The position numbers were made by a program, and so were the translations under genes. Positions 9,291-18,991 of a stretch of DNA of 64,000 nt are shown here, in pieces; the first letter of the stretch is position 1; each line of letters begins with the position of its first letter. The notes below the pieces were generated by a model that saw only the letters and a program-made list of their open reading frames with translations, was not told the origin of the DNA and did not search any database. Source of the stretch: Moritella viscosa (GTDB lineage: Bacteria; Pseudomonadota; Gammaproteobacteria; Enterobacterales; Moritellaceae); the NCBI GenBank assembly GCA_000953735.1, contig LN554852.1:4599846-4663845 (forward strand), in the 5' to 3' direction.

Positions 9291-11105
9291 TTATCGTTTA
9301 TTTAATAAGAAAACATCAAGATTATCAGACGTTCCTCGATAACCTTGCTCAAAGATATACCCAGAAGCAAATTCACTATTATCACCATAAAAATCAATGA
9401 AGAGATTACCTCCTCTTCTTCCTTGTTCATCATAGAGAATAGAGACAAACCCGTTGCCATAAGGAGCAACAAGCTCACCACATGTATATACTTTATCTCG
9501 ATGAACTGTACAGGATGGATTACTCTCATCTAAATTAAGGACAATATTACCAGTCTTTATATCCGTTTTTTCATCATTTGAAGATAGTGTGGAATATAAA
9601 AGCTCCCCACGATATATAGAGTTAATCTTTGCTTCATTCGGTACTGAATACCCAGAGAAAAACCGCGTATAAAAACTTTCATTATATCCATATCTACTTT
9701 TATAAACATTCACATACCCAGTAAACCCAATAATATTACCCTCATCGTCCTTGCTCTCAATGAAATAATGTCCAATATCCTCTGCTTGAATATCTTTAAC
9801 AAAAGAACTAACTGAGACATCAATATTGTCGCCTTGATATGTCAAAGTAATATCATCCTCTCCAGCTAAAAGACCTCTATCTCCAACTACTTGTGTATAA
9901 CTAGAATTAATTCCAGCTCCAAGCTTGACAATATTGAACGTTGATAGCCCCCGATTAATATCTACAATAAATTCAGACTTAATATTTCCAAATTTTGCCA
10001 AAATATTAGTTTGACCAACGCTTATACCATGGACGCTTCCTACACTATCAACAAAAGCCACATTTTCATCATCGCTAAACCAAGAAACATCATCTGAGAT
10101 GTCCATTTTTGAACCATCACTGAAAGTACCTGATGCAAAAATTTGCAGATTTTCTCCTTTAGCTACATTATGAGTACCTCCCAAAATTTCCATCTCAGAG
10201 AGTGTAATCGCGGGAACCGTAACCGATAATTGCCCACTGTTAAAATTATCATATTGAGCTGTTATTGTAGTTTGTCCTCCCTTAATACCTTTAACAACAC
10301 CTTCATTTGTTACCGTGGCAATAGATTCATCATCACTAAGCCAAGTAATACCATTCAGTAATGATTGTTTAGTTCCATCACTAAATACACCTACGGCAAC
10401 CATTGATTGTGTAAATCCAATAGGAATGGATTTCAAATGATTTTCTTTAGGTAATACTTGGATTTTAGTAATGACAGCATCTGTTACTTTTATTTCTAAG
10501 GTATTGCTCTTTTCATTCTTAAAATTAGCCGTTACCTTTGCCACACCAGCACTAATACCTTTCAAGATCCCATTTTCATTCACAGATACAACCAACGGGT
10601 CACTGCTGACCCAGCTAACATCAGACACTACATATTTCCTAGTCATATCACTAAAAGTCGCAATAGCAACTGTAGGATACGAACGTCCCTTAGGAAGAGT
10701 ACCGGAATAACCCGAGGTAAACCCAGCCCGAAGACTAGAAACATTAGCATCAGTCACAGACAATGAAATACCGTTACTGTCAATAGCACCATATTTTGCC
10801 ATTATTGTCGTGATACCTTCAGTAATACCTTTTGCTAGACCAGTTTTACTTACTGTTGCTACAGCCGGATCTGAAGTAACCCAATTCACTTCTTTGGTAA
10901 TATCCATTTTTGAATTGTTTTTATAATATGCAATAGCATTAAAAAGTAAGGAAGAATCCGAAGCAATTTTTGCAGTAGGAGAACCCGCTATATTTTCGTG
11001 AGTTATTTTAATTGATAGAATATCCTTGGCTTCAACTGATTTTGTTGATGAATCATCGTTGCAACCAAGAATAATTAATGAACATAAAATGATAATTTTA
11101 CGCAT
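9291..11105 (-). CDS. Lipoprotein with four bacterial Ig-like (BIG2) repeats
   Basis: Predicted surface or periplasmic lipoprotein, 604 residues. The N-terminus has a lipobox (SLIILGC, with lipidated C15) and then a NDDSS spacer that should favour outer-membrane sorting. Four tandem BIG2-like domains of about 90 residues follow (about 28-388). Each carries FSDGTK/SKMDIT, then W(V/L/F)S(D/S)D, then a VAxVxxxGxxxGIxxGxTxIxAxY pattern. The C-terminal 215 residues have no domain I recognise. BIG2 arrays usually hold a functional tip away from the membrane, often in adhesins. It lies between a broken integrase and a gene-poor stretch, so it is probably cargo of a decayed island. Function unknown. 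Confidence 0.8.
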   Translation of the reverse strand: MRKIIILCSLIILGCNDDSSTKSVEAKDILSIKITHENIAGSPTAKIASDSSLLFNAIAYYKNNSKMDITKEVNWVTSDPAVATVSKTGLAKGITEGITTIMAKYGAIDSNGISLSVTDANVSSLRAGFTSGYSGTLPKGRSYPTVAIATFSDMTRKYVVSDVSWVSSDPLVVSVNENGILKGISAGVAKVTANFKNEKSNTLEIKVTDAVITKIQVLPKENHLKSIPIGFTQSMVAVGVFSDGTKQSLLNGITWLSDDESIATVTNEGVVKGIKGGQTTITAQYDNFNSGQLSVTVPAITLSEMEILGGTHNVAKGENLQIFASGTFSDGSKMDISDDVSWFSDDENVAFVDSVGSVHGISVGQTNILAKFGNIKSEFIVDINRGLSTFNIVKLGAGINSSYTQVVGDRGLLAGEDDITLTYQGDNIDVSVSSFVKDIQAEDIGHYFIESKDDEGNIIGFTGYVNVYKSRYGYNESFYTRFFSGYSVPNEAKINSIYRGELLYSTLSSNDEKTDIKTGNIVLNLDESNPSCTVHRDKVYTCGELVAPYGNGFVSILYDEQGRRGGNLFIDFYGDNSEFASGYIFEQGYRGTSDNLDVFLLNKR

Positions 11106-11919
11106 AAAACATTCCTATAATAATTTATTGTTAGAAGAGCATTTCCATCTTGAACGTCCGTTTTTTAAAACATAAAACGTTAATAAGATTGAAAAATGGC
11201 TATTCAATATAAAAATAAGGCATGATTAAACAATAATTTATCCAACTCCGCAAATGAGAACTATTATTAATTACGAGTGTTTTTATTGCACGATATATTA
11301 CGTAACAAAAAATAAACATATCATTACTTAGACATCAAAGAAGTACAGTATTTAGTCTTCGTTATAATTAACCAACATCAACAGCACAGTTTCAAAAAAT
11401 AAAATTAAATTAAATTAAATTAAATTAAATTAAATTAAATTAAATATATCAGACACTTAACGTAACAACTTCAATTTTATAATTTCAAAGTTATATATAA
11501 TATATTGAAAACTAACCGGAATCCTTCAAAAGTAAGAACATGAATAATTATACCTATAAATATATATGTTATATTTATAGGATCGTTGGAGCCTTATTGC
11601 AGCAAAAATGGAAATAGTGTTTTCGCTAATATTAACTAGTTATAATGACTATGTTGAACATATGGAAAAGGAAAGGACGACTAGAATCGAGGTAAAAAGA
11701 ACGGTATAACAACGACAACAAATCGCAGTAGCTAAACTGACCTCTGGATTCAGAATAAAACCGAAAATAGTAACATAAAGATCAACCTACCGACTCACTT
11801 ATGCATACAGCCATAACTGCAGAATAGTAATAAACTTTCGACTTAGACCTAGGTTATCTCTATTCACGATTAGACAACTAATCTTAATGTGTTAGCATTA
11901 TCCTTTCTCAGCTACTTTA
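11106..11919. other. Gene-poor AT-rich region upstream of zur
   Basis: About 810 bp with no credible ORF on either strand. It contains an AAATT tandem repeat (11402-11445) and several short AT-rich inverted sequences. It probably holds the promoters of the lipoprotein (minus) and zur (plus) and the unidentified right end of the dusA-linked island. Confidence 0.6.
11402..11445. repeat. AAATT pentanucleotide tandem repeat, about 8.8 copies
   Basis: Eight exact copies of AAATT plus a partial ninth in non-coding DNA about 300 bp upstream of the lipoprotein start and 475 bp upstream of zur. Copy number in such repeats often changes by slippage. Confidence 0.95.
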
Positions 11920-12369
11920 ATGATCCCTATGACAGATTCAGCGAACAATTTACTCTACAGAGCACAACAACTCTGTGTTACTCGTGCAGTTCGCTTCACC
12001 CCAATTAGGCAGCAGATTTTTCTGTTAATGGCACAGCACAACGCCATGATCAGCGCTTACGATCTGCTTGCTCAATTGCAGCAGTTAGAACCAAACGCAA
12101 AACCACCCACCGTCTATCGTGCACTGGATTTTCTACTTGAAGAAGGTTTTATCCATAAGATAGAATCAAGTAACGCATTTATTTTGTGTCCGCATTTTGG
12201 TGAAAAACACCCTTCTCAACTACTCTTGTGTAAGAGTTGTGGTGGTGTTATTGAATTACATAATGCAGAAATAGAAGAGTTACTACAATCACTTGCCGAT
12301 GAACATGGTTTTGCAATTACGACTAAGACAGTCGAAGCACACGGTATCTGTGCTGATTGTCGTGAATAA
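11920..12369 (+). CDS. zur: Zinc uptake regulator Zur (Fur family)
   Basis: Fur-family repressor that, when zinc-bound, shuts off zinc uptake genes. It has 149 residues. The winged helix (RFTPIRQQIFLLMAQ, then PTVYRALDFLLEEGFIHKIES) is followed by a dimerisation domain with the structural zinc cysteines in LLLCKSCGG and GICADCRE. ECPHFGEKH-like CPHFGEKHPSQ replaces the HHDH-type motif of Fur, as in Zur. A second ATG at 11929 is an equally good start and neither has a clear Shine-Dalgarno. It is followed 24 bp later by cheX. Confidence 0.9.
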   Translation: MIPMTDSANNLLYRAQQLCVTRAVRFTPIRQQIFLLMAQHNAMISAYDLLAQLQQLEPNAKPPTVYRALDFLLEEGFIHKIESSNAFILCPHFGEKHPSQLLLCKSCGGVIELHNAEIEELLQSLADEHGFAITTKTVEAHGICADCRE

Positions 12370-12393
12370 TTAAATTTTCAGGAACAACAAACT

Positions 12394-12855
12394 ATGCGCG
12401 TAGAGTTTATCAATCCATTTATCTCATCTTTATTAAATGTATTAAATACCATGGCACAAGTGGAATTAACACCCGGTAAGCCAAGACTCAAAAAAGATGA
12501 TAAAGCCAAAGGTGATATTTCCGGCATCATGGGAATGATGTCAACGCAAGCCAAAGGCTCATTTTCACTCACCTTTGATGAATCATTGGCATTAGCGATC
12601 ATGAATAATATGCTAGGTGAAAAACCAGCTAAAATTGACGCCGAAGTCATTGATATGGTCGGTGAGATAACCAATATGGTCACAGGTGGCGCAAAACGCA
12701 TTTTAGCCGATAAAGGTTTTGATTTTGATATGTCGACACCAATTGTGGTATCAGGTAAAGGACATACCGTGACTCACAAAGCTGAAGGGCCTAAACTATT
12801 GCTGCCACTGACCAGTGCATTCGGCAGTGCATCTATTGAGATATGCTTTGATTAA
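12394..12855 (+). CDS. CheX-type chemotaxis phosphatase
   Basis: CheC/CheX/FliY-family protein, 153 residues. CheX dephosphorylates CheY-P, resetting the chemotaxis signal. The active-site pattern E-x2-N-x7-K is visible in EITNMVTGGAK at about residues 90-100. The rest matches CheX: NPFISSLLNVL at the N-terminus, GSFSLTFDESLALAIMNNMLGE and LLLPLTSAFGSASIEI. It is preceded by an AGGAAC ribosome-binding site and lies directly after zur, likely cotranscribed. Confidence 0.85.
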   Translation: MRVEFINPFISSLLNVLNTMAQVELTPGKPRLKKDDKAKGDISGIMGMMSTQAKGSFSLTFDESLALAIMNNMLGEKPAKIDAEVIDMVGEITNMVTGGAKRILADKGFDFDMSTPIVVSGKGHTVTHKAEGPKLLLPLTSAFGSASIEICFD

Positions 12856-12898
12856 CGAACTCAGCTAAACGTTATTTAAAACAAGCTCATTAAATACT

Positions 12899-12931
12899 AA
12901 AAAGCCAATCTCAATGAGATTGGCTTTTTTA
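12899..12931. terminator. Bidirectional terminator between cheX and peroxiredoxin
   Basis: AAAAAGCCAATCTCA/TGAGATTGGCTTTTTT forms a 15-bp stem with an A-run before and a T-run after, so it can terminate both convergent transcripts. Confidence 0.9.
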
Positions 12932-12966
12932 TTAGGACTTAATTTTACTTAATAAGTTAAGTAAAA

Positions 12967-13569
12967 TTATAGGCCTTTAGCATTTTTGCTTAGGTATTTA
13001 GCAACGCCTTCTGGAGATGCGTCCATTGCTTCTTTACCTTCTTCCCATTGTGCAGGACAAACTTCACCGTTTTTCTCGTGGAAGTTTAGTGCATCAACCA
13101 TACGTAGCATTTCGTCGATGTTACGGCCTAATGGAAGGTCGTTAACAACTTGGTGACGAACAACACCGTTTGTGTCGATTAGGAAAGAACCACGGAAAGC
13201 AACACCAGCTTCTGGATGTTCAACACCATATGCTTGACAAATATCATGTTTAACGTCTGCTACTAGTGGGTATTTAACTGGACCAATACCGCCATCTTCA
13301 ATAGAAGTGTTACGCCATGCGTTGTGGCTGAATTGTGAATCGATTGAAATACCGATAACTTCAACACCACGTTTTTGGAATTCTTCTAGACGGTGATCAA
13401 AAGCGATTAGCTCTGATGGGCAAACAAATGTGAAATCAAGTGGATAGAAAAATACAACCGCTGATTTACCTTTCGTGAATTCAGCAAAGTTAAAGCTATC
13501 AACGATTTCGCCGTTACCTAGTACTGCTGCAGCTGTAAAGTCTGGTGCTTGACGTCCTACTAAAACCAT
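12967..13569 (-). CDS. 2-Cys peroxiredoxin (AhpC/Tsa family)
   Basis: Thiol peroxidase that reduces H2O2 and organic peroxides, 200 residues. The peroxidatic cysteine is C50 in FYPLDFTFVCPSE and the resolving cysteine is C171 in EVCPAQW, the arrangement of typical 2-Cys enzymes. Other landmarks are GISIDSQFSHNAW, GVAFRGSFLID and HQVVNDLPLGRN. The C-terminal tail reads AKYLSKNAKGL, without the YF motif that makes eukaryotic members sensitive to overoxidation. The reductant is probably thioredoxin or an AhpF-like partner, neither of which is adjacent. Single gene with an ATG start. Confidence 0.92.
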   Translation of the reverse strand: MVLVGRQAPDFTAAAVLGNGEIVDSFNFAEFTKGKSAVVFFYPLDFTFVCPSELIAFDHRLEEFQKRGVEVIGISIDSQFSHNAWRNTSIEDGGIGPVKYPLVADVKHDICQAYGVEHPEAGVAFRGSFLIDTNGVVRHQVVNDLPLGRNIDEMLRMVDALNFHEKNGEVCPAQWEEGKEAMDASPEGVAKYLSKNAKGL

Positions 13570-13831
13570 TTTAATCTCCTAAATTAATTAAATATTTGCT
13601 TATTTTACGGCATGATTTTTACATTAAATATAATCTTAAACCAATTGCTTTAGACAATCATTTTGATAGGTTAAAGCTATCAAATACTTGGTGATTATAA
13701 GATAAACGTTATTGAAATATAACCATAGCACCGCACTTTCTAGTTGTCATCTTGTGTAATCGATTTTTGTTAACGCTGTGATAATAACAGCGCTTAATGT
13801 TGTGATTGTGACAGTGCCTGTGATCGTGAAA

Positions 13832-14719
13832 TTATAATCCGCGTTGCCACTCTTTTCGTAGCGGGCTCAGTTCTGGCACTTCGATGGCACTGCGTACTTG
13901 CGCTAACAACTGTGCTTTATCCTTCCCTAACGTTCCTTTTAAAGACAGGTAGTTAGAGGCGTGATCAGATCTGAACACGGTATTTTTCAGGTCTAAATTC
14001 TCGAGCAACATTTGCATTTCCAAAAACAAGCCCTGCTGATCAGGTAACTGGAAGCCATTAACAAAATTTTGGGCAAACTTAGCTTGCCCTAATGGAAAAG
14101 ACACCACTAACGTCGATAAATAATCTGGCTGCGCGGCATTCATTAAGCGCGCAGAGTTTAATGCATGCTGCTCGGTAAACTCAGTACCACCCAGACCATT
14201 GAGTATCATCACAGAAGTTTTAATGCCCGCGCCTTTCAGCTTATATAGGGCGTCAAGTTGTGAATCATAAGTCTCCCCTTTTTCAACTAATGCGAGAACC
14301 TTATCATCTCCACTTTCACAACCAACATAAACAATACCCAATCCTAAATTACATAACTCATAAAGCTCTGCTAATGATTTACTTTTAATATTACGTGGTA
14401 AGCAATATGCACTGACTCTCTGCACATGTGGCATGTGTTTACGAATAAGTAACAAGATCTCTTTTAACCGCTTAAATGGTAGTGTCATGGCATCCCCATC
14501 AGCGAGGAAAACGCGCTGATGTTTTTGCCCGCTAGCAACGACACTCAAAATTTCGGCTTCGATATCAGCTATCTTTTTAGCTCGAAATTTTTTCTGAGGT
14601 TGCGTGTACATATCGCAAAAAGAGCAGTTATTCCAAGAGCAGCCATTTGCGACCTGTAAGATCAACGATCGCCATTCACTCGGTGGACGAAACACAGGTT
14701 CAACATAAGAGATAGGCAT
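13832..14719 (-). CDS. Radical SAM protein of unknown substrate
   Basis: 295-residue radical S-adenosylmethionine enzyme. The iron-sulfur cluster cysteines are in NGCSWNNCSFCDMYTQ (spacing C-x4-C-x2-C), followed by the GDAMTLP segment and GLGIVYVGCESGDDKVL. This is the Elp3/MiaB-like architecture of a widespread bacterial family that is not experimentally assigned to one reaction. No extra C-terminal cluster or RNA-binding domain is visible. The neighbours (peroxiredoxin, TetR) do not suggest a pathway. Confidence 0.8.
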   Translation of the reverse strand: MPISYVEPVFRPPSEWRSLILQVANGCSWNNCSFCDMYTQPQKKFRAKKIADIEAEILSVVASGQKHQRVFLADGDAMTLPFKRLKEILLLIRKHMPHVQRVSAYCLPRNIKSKSLAELYELCNLGLGIVYVGCESGDDKVLALVEKGETYDSQLDALYKLKGAGIKTSVMILNGLGGTEFTEQHALNSARLMNAAQPDYLSTLVVSFPLGQAKFAQNFVNGFQLPDQQGLFLEMQMLLENLDLKNTVFRSDHASNYLSLKGTLGKDKAQLLAQVRSAIEVPELSPLRKEWQRGL

Positions 14720-14868
14720 GTAACAATTCCATTATTTAAGAGTCAGCATCCGCTGCTAATTTAGGAAGGAATCTAGCAGTGGCTATATTATTCAGCACTG
14801 CTAGCTTATTCGGTTATTATACTCGTATCGAGTCTAATGGCACGGCAACAATAAACAACCTTACATTG

Positions 14869-15522
14869 TTATTCAGAACTTGAGCTTGAATTTATCTTAA
14901 AGTCATAACCAGTAAGGTGAGCGTAATGAGTCAAGTATACTGTCGCTAGTACTTTTGCTTCACGTACGTATTTATCCGCAGATTCAGGTTCTTGAACTGC
15001 TAAACGTAAAATAGAACCTACGGTACGCGGTAAAATAACCGAGATCATTTTAATTTGTTCGCTACTAATATCATCAGATACAATACTCGTCATTTGCTTT
15101 TGAATAACAGCAGAATGAAAATCGAGTGCTGACTGGTCGATACTTTTAAGTTCAGGTAATGAGTCAACACCCGACCAAACCGCCATGTAGCCAGGTTCTT
15201 TACGGTAAAACTCAGCGTATGTCTCAATGACTAGTTCAATACGTTCTTCAAGCGGCAAATCATTTGGCACCGCAGAGAAGCGTAATTGCAGCGCTTGTAA
15301 ATGACGCTCAGCGAGCGCTCGGATAATCGATGCTTTGTTCGGAAAATAACGATATAACGATGTTCTCGTTAAACCCGATGCCTTAGCAATATCTGAAGGC
15401 GTCGCATTAGCAATACCAATCTCATCAAATAAGGCTGCTGCTGAATCAATAATTTGCTTTACTCTTTCAAGGCTTCTTTCTTGTCTAGGAAGATTTCGTT
15501 GTGTTGTATTATTATCTGTCAT
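14869..15522 (-). CDS. TetR/AcrR-family transcriptional regulator
   Basis: 217-residue one-component repressor. The helix-turn-helix is ATPSDIAKASGLTRTSLYRYFPNKASIIRAL at about residues 40-70, written here in parts (TPSDIAKASGL, TSLYRYFPNK). The C-terminal helical domain should bind an unknown ligand. An ATG start is used. The likely target is not obvious, since both flanking intergenic regions (149 bp and 345 bp) are gene-free. Confidence 0.85.
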   Translation of the reverse strand: MTDNNTTQRNLPRQERSLERVKQIIDSAAALFDEIGIANATPSDIAKASGLTRTSLYRYFPNKASIIRALAERHLQALQLRFSAVPNDLPLEERIELVIETYAEFYRKEPGYMAVWSGVDSLPELKSIDQSALDFHSAVIQKQMTSIVSDDISSEQIKMISVILPRTVGSILRLAVQEPESADKYVREAKVLATVYLTHYAHLTGYDFKINSSSSSE

Positions 15523-15867
15523 ATGCCCCTCTTACTGCTATACAAATTAAATGATAAAAATGAGATTAGATAAGCTTAGTCGCAGCCACTAGCCACATAA
15601 ATAAATTTTATAATTATTAATGAATTCCGAAATAAAACAATAAGTTACTTTATAGATTTAAATCCCTATTAAATCCAAAGGTAGAGCTTGAACTCTAGTT
15701 AATCATAACGTAATTAATGAGTAAATTGCAGATGAAATGTACATATTTTAATCTACTTTATGCATTTAAATTCATGACTCTATGTTACCTATAACATAAT
15801 GCATTGATATGACTTAACTTTCATTGGTCTTGGCAAAAAAAATCTGGGCATCAGGGTCAACTAATTT
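15523..15867. other. AT-rich intergenic region upstream of the tetR gene
   Basis: 345 bp between alr (which ends here) and the TetR gene start, both on the minus strand. No ORF, no strong hairpin with a T-run and no recognised operator were seen. It should contain the TetR gene promoter. Confidence 0.5.
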
Positions 15868-16941
15868 TTATAAATATTTAAGTGTAACCCGTTGCGTAAG
15901 CTTAGTTACGAGTTCATATGCAATGGTTCCTATGTGTTCTGCCACTAATTCTGCTGGTAAACCGGCCCCCCACATAATCACTTTATCACCCACTTTATCT
16001 TCGCATTCGGCACCTAAATTAACCGTTAACATATCCATAGATACCCGGCCAACAATCGGCACAATACGGCCATTAATTAATACAGGTGTTCCTTCTGGCG
16101 CCATACGTGGGTAACCATCACCGTAGCCTACAGCAACAATGCCTAAGCGTGTATCTTCCGACGCATTCCAGATACCGCCATAACCTGTCGTTTCACCTTT
16201 TTTAATATCGTGTACTGCAATTAAATCTGTGGTTAAGGTCATCACTGGCTTTAAACCATGCTCTACCGCTGTAGCGCCGATCATCGGTGAAACACCATAC
16301 AGCATAATACCTGGACGGATCCATTCTCGACGTGCGGCAGGCCAAGCCAAAACCCCCGCAGAGTTAGCAATAGAGTGCTCACCTTCTTCACCAGCAACTA
16401 ATTCATCAAATAAATCAATTTGGCGTTGGGTGATACTTGGATCTGCTTCATCAGCACAACTAAAATGCGTCATTAACCGTGCTGGTTGCACTACATTAGT
16501 ATTATTCTTTAATCGCTCAATTGCACGTTTACAGTTGTTAGGACGAATGCCCAAACGATGCATACCGGTATCCATTTTCAACCAAACATGAATAGGGGCA
16601 TCTAAATCTGCTTGCTCTAGTTCATCAAGTTGTTGTTCAATATGAACCGATGTTTGGATATTATTCGCCACTAAGATCGGTAATTCATCTGTCGAAAAAA
16701 AACCTTCAAGCAGTAAGATTGGTTTTACAATACCACCACTACGCAGTGTGAGAGCCTCTTCAACCCGAGCAACTGCAAATGCATCAACCGCTTTAAGCGC
16801 GCTTGCGACTGCAAGTAGTCCATGCCCATAAGCATTTGCTTTAACAACAGCCATTATTTTACTGTTGGGGGCAATTTTTTTTATCTGTTTAACGTTATGC
16901 TGCAATGACTGCAAACATATTTCAGCCGTTGCTGAACGCAT
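15868..16941 (-). CDS. alr: Alanine racemase
   Basis: PLP enzyme converting L- to D-alanine for peptidoglycan, 357 residues. The PLP lysine is K34 in MAVVKANAYGHG, and the second catalytic base is the Tyr in ETTGYGGIW of the C-terminal barrel. LKMDTGMHRLGI and SMDMLTVNLG are other family landmarks. The gene starts 9 bp after the dnaB stop, so dnaB-alr is an operon, an order common in gammaproteobacteria. Confidence 0.95.
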   Translation of the reverse strand: MRSATAEICLQSLQHNVKQIKKIAPNSKIMAVVKANAYGHGLLAVASALKAVDAFAVARVEEALTLRSGGIVKPILLLEGFFSTDELPILVANNIQTSVHIEQQLDELEQADLDAPIHVWLKMDTGMHRLGIRPNNCKRAIERLKNNTNVVQPARLMTHFSCADEADPSITQRQIDLFDELVAGEEGEHSIANSAGVLAWPAARREWIRPGIMLYGVSPMIGATAVEHGLKPVMTLTTDLIAVHDIKKGETTGYGGIWNASEDTRLGIVAVGYGDGYPRMAPEGTPVLINGRIVPIVGRVSMDMLTVNLGAECEDKVGDKVIMWGAGLPAELVAEHIGTIAYELVTKLTQRVTLKYL

Positions 16942-16950
16942 AGCTATTCC

Positions 16951-18378
16951 TTAATAATCATCATCATAAGCAGGACCAGTAAAATTATCAAAACGCGAGA
17001 ATTGACCATTAAAGGTCAGTCTAACTTTACCAATAGGGCCGTTACGTTGTTTACCGATAATAATTTCGGCGGTACCTTTATCAGGAGAGTCATCGTTATA
17101 AACTTCATCACGATAAATAAACATAATTAAATCGGCATCCTGCTCAATAGAGCCTGATTCACGAAGGTCTGAGTTAACTGGACGCTTATCCGCACGTTGC
17201 TCCAACGAGCGGTTCAACTGAGATAAGGCAATCACAGGACATTTAAGTTCCTTAGCAAGGGACTTCAATGAACGAGAGATTTCGGCAATCTCCAAGGTTC
17301 TGTTTTCACTTAATGCAGGTACGCGCATTAATTGTAGGTAGTCAATCATGATCATACTGATGCCACCATGATCACGTGCAATACGACGTGATCGCGAGCG
17401 TACTTCGGTCGGAGTCAAACCAGAACTGTCATCAATGTACATTTTCCCCTGCTCAAGCATGCTCTTCATGGTCGCAGACAAACGCGCCCAATCATCATCA
17501 TCTAATTGACCAGTACGTACTTTGGTTTGGTTAATTTTACCGAGTGACGCGAGCATACGCATCATAATCTGTTCCGCAGGCATTTCTAGTGAAAAAATAA
17601 CCGCTGGTTTATCTTGATTTAACGCCGCGTGCTCACATAAATTCATCGCAAAAGTCGTTTTACCCATAGATGGCCTAGCTGCGACAATAATCAAATCTGA
17701 TGGTTGGAAGCCGGTGGTCATGGCATCAAGATCATTATAACCCGACGCAACCCCCGTCACACCATCATGCGGAGTTTGATAAAGCTCTTCAATTTTATCA
17801 ACAGTTTCTTGCAATACGCTTTCTAAGTTCTTCGGACCTTGACCTTCGCTCTGTCTTGATTCTGCAATTTGGAATACTTTGCTTTCCGCTAAATCAAGTA
17901 GGTCGGTACTTTTACGCCCTTGTGGCTCATAACCTGATTCACTGATATCGCTGGCTACCGCAATAAGTTCACGTATCACAGCTCGTTCACGCACAATGTT
18001 GGCATAAGCAGTAATGTTTGACGCACTTGGGGTATTCTTAACAATATCACCCAGATACGCAAAACCACCTGCATCATCAAGTAATTCTTCATTATCTAGC
18101 CATTCGGAAACGGTAATAATATCCAGTGGAATATGTTGGTCCACCAGCTTTGCCATTGCTTCGAAGATAAGTTGATGTGGGCGACTGTAAAAATCTTTTG
18201 CTACAATAAATTCGGTTACACGATCCCAGGCTTCATTATCAATGAATAAGCCACCTAAAACCGATTGCTCAGCCTCAAACGAATGCGGCGGCACTTTTAG
18301 CGCATCAACAGCACTGTCTTTTCTATTTTTATCTTTTGAAAACTGATTTTGAAACTGGTTTTGACGTTTTTCGGCCAT
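16951..18378 (-). CDS. dnaB: Replicative DNA helicase DnaB
   Basis: Hexameric 5'-3' helicase of the replisome. The N-terminal domain begins at KVPPHSFEAEQSVLGGL and the RecA-like ATPase follows from about residue 200, with Walker A ARPSMGKTT, Walker B MIMIDYLQLM and the SQLNRSLEQR segment. No intein is present. I use the ATG of MAEKRQNQF; a GTG four codons upstream is also open. About 475 residues, normal for the family. Confidence 0.96.
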   Translation of the reverse strand: MAEKRQNQFQNQFSKDKNRKDSAVDALKVPPHSFEAEQSVLGGLFIDNEAWDRVTEFIVAKDFYSRPHQLIFEAMAKLVDQHIPLDIITVSEWLDNEELLDDAGGFAYLGDIVKNTPSASNITAYANIVRERAVIRELIAVASDISESGYEPQGRKSTDLLDLAESKVFQIAESRQSEGQGPKNLESVLQETVDKIEELYQTPHDGVTGVASGYNDLDAMTTGFQPSDLIIVAARPSMGKTTFAMNLCEHAALNQDKPAVIFSLEMPAEQIMMRMLASLGKINQTKVRTGQLDDDDWARLSATMKSMLEQGKMYIDDSSGLTPTEVRSRSRRIARDHGGISMIMIDYLQLMRVPALSENRTLEIAEISRSLKSLAKELKCPVIALSQLNRSLEQRADKRPVNSDLRESGSIEQDADLIMFIYRDEVYNDDSPDKGTAEIIIGKQRNGPIGKVRLTFNGQFSRFDNFTGPAYDDDY

Positions 18379-18504
18379 GCTAGCACTCACGAAATTTAGT
18401 GTGATTAACCATTATCCTAAAAATATCCCTGTAGGGGAAATGAAATAACCAGAGAAGTGGGAAAAATTTATATGAAGAAATCGTTTGCTAATTTTTTGGT
18501 TAAT

Positions 18505-18527
18505 AAAAAAGCCCCACAATGAGGCTT
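18505..18527 (-). terminator. Terminator after the cytochrome c gene
   Basis: On the minus strand AAGCCTCATTGTGGGGCTTTTTTATT forms a short GC-rich stem followed by six T, 33 bp past the cytochrome stop codon. Confidence 0.75.
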
Positions 18528-18559
18528 ATGTGCTTATTAACGTAACGGTTAACTCAATA

Positions 18560-18877
18560 CTATTTAAGGCTTGAGAAATACGCTGCTACGTTATTAATAT
18601 CAGCATCAGATAGTGCGGCAGCTTGACCTCCCATCACAGGTGCCATACCGCCAGTACGTTGACCCGCTTTGTATGCTTTTAATGCATTAACTAAATACAT
18701 TTCTTTCTGACCCGCTAAATTTGGGTACATAGGAACAGCAGAAATACCTGACGCACCATGACAAGCTGCACACACGACTGCTTTGGCTTTACCAGCAGCA
18801 ACATCACCCGCAGCCATAGATAAAGAAGGTACTAAACATGCTAACGCAACGATCATTGTTGTAATTTTTTTCATCAT
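18560..18877 (-). CDS. Small periplasmic c-type cytochrome (class I, c5/c4-like)
   Basis: Electron carrier of about 105 residues. [22 protein letters not shown] is a signal peptide given in parts (start at the MMKK pair; longer frame to 18952 lacks one). The single haem site is CAACH, and the likely axial methionine lies in [10 protein letters not shown]. The end ([18 protein letters not shown]) is typical of cytochrome c553/c5. It probably feeds a terminal oxidase. Monocistronic. Confidence 0.88.
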   Translation of the reverse strand: MMKKITTMIVALACLVPSLSMAAGDVAAGKAKAVVCAACHGASGISAVPMYPNLAGQKEMYLVNALKAYKAGQRTGGMAPVMGGQAAALSDADINNVAAYFSSLK

Positions 18878-18991
18878 ATACTCACTAATTGCATCCTGCT
18901 TTGAAGCAGTGTAAGGGTTAATTTTATTATTTTTACAAATATTAGACCTCATACTCGAAAAATGAAAGTATTGGGACTATAAATGGCTGAC

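Noticed and set aside
11402..11445. Origin or DnaA box cluster
   Set aside because: AT-rich tandem repeat but no TTATCCACA-type boxes nearby.
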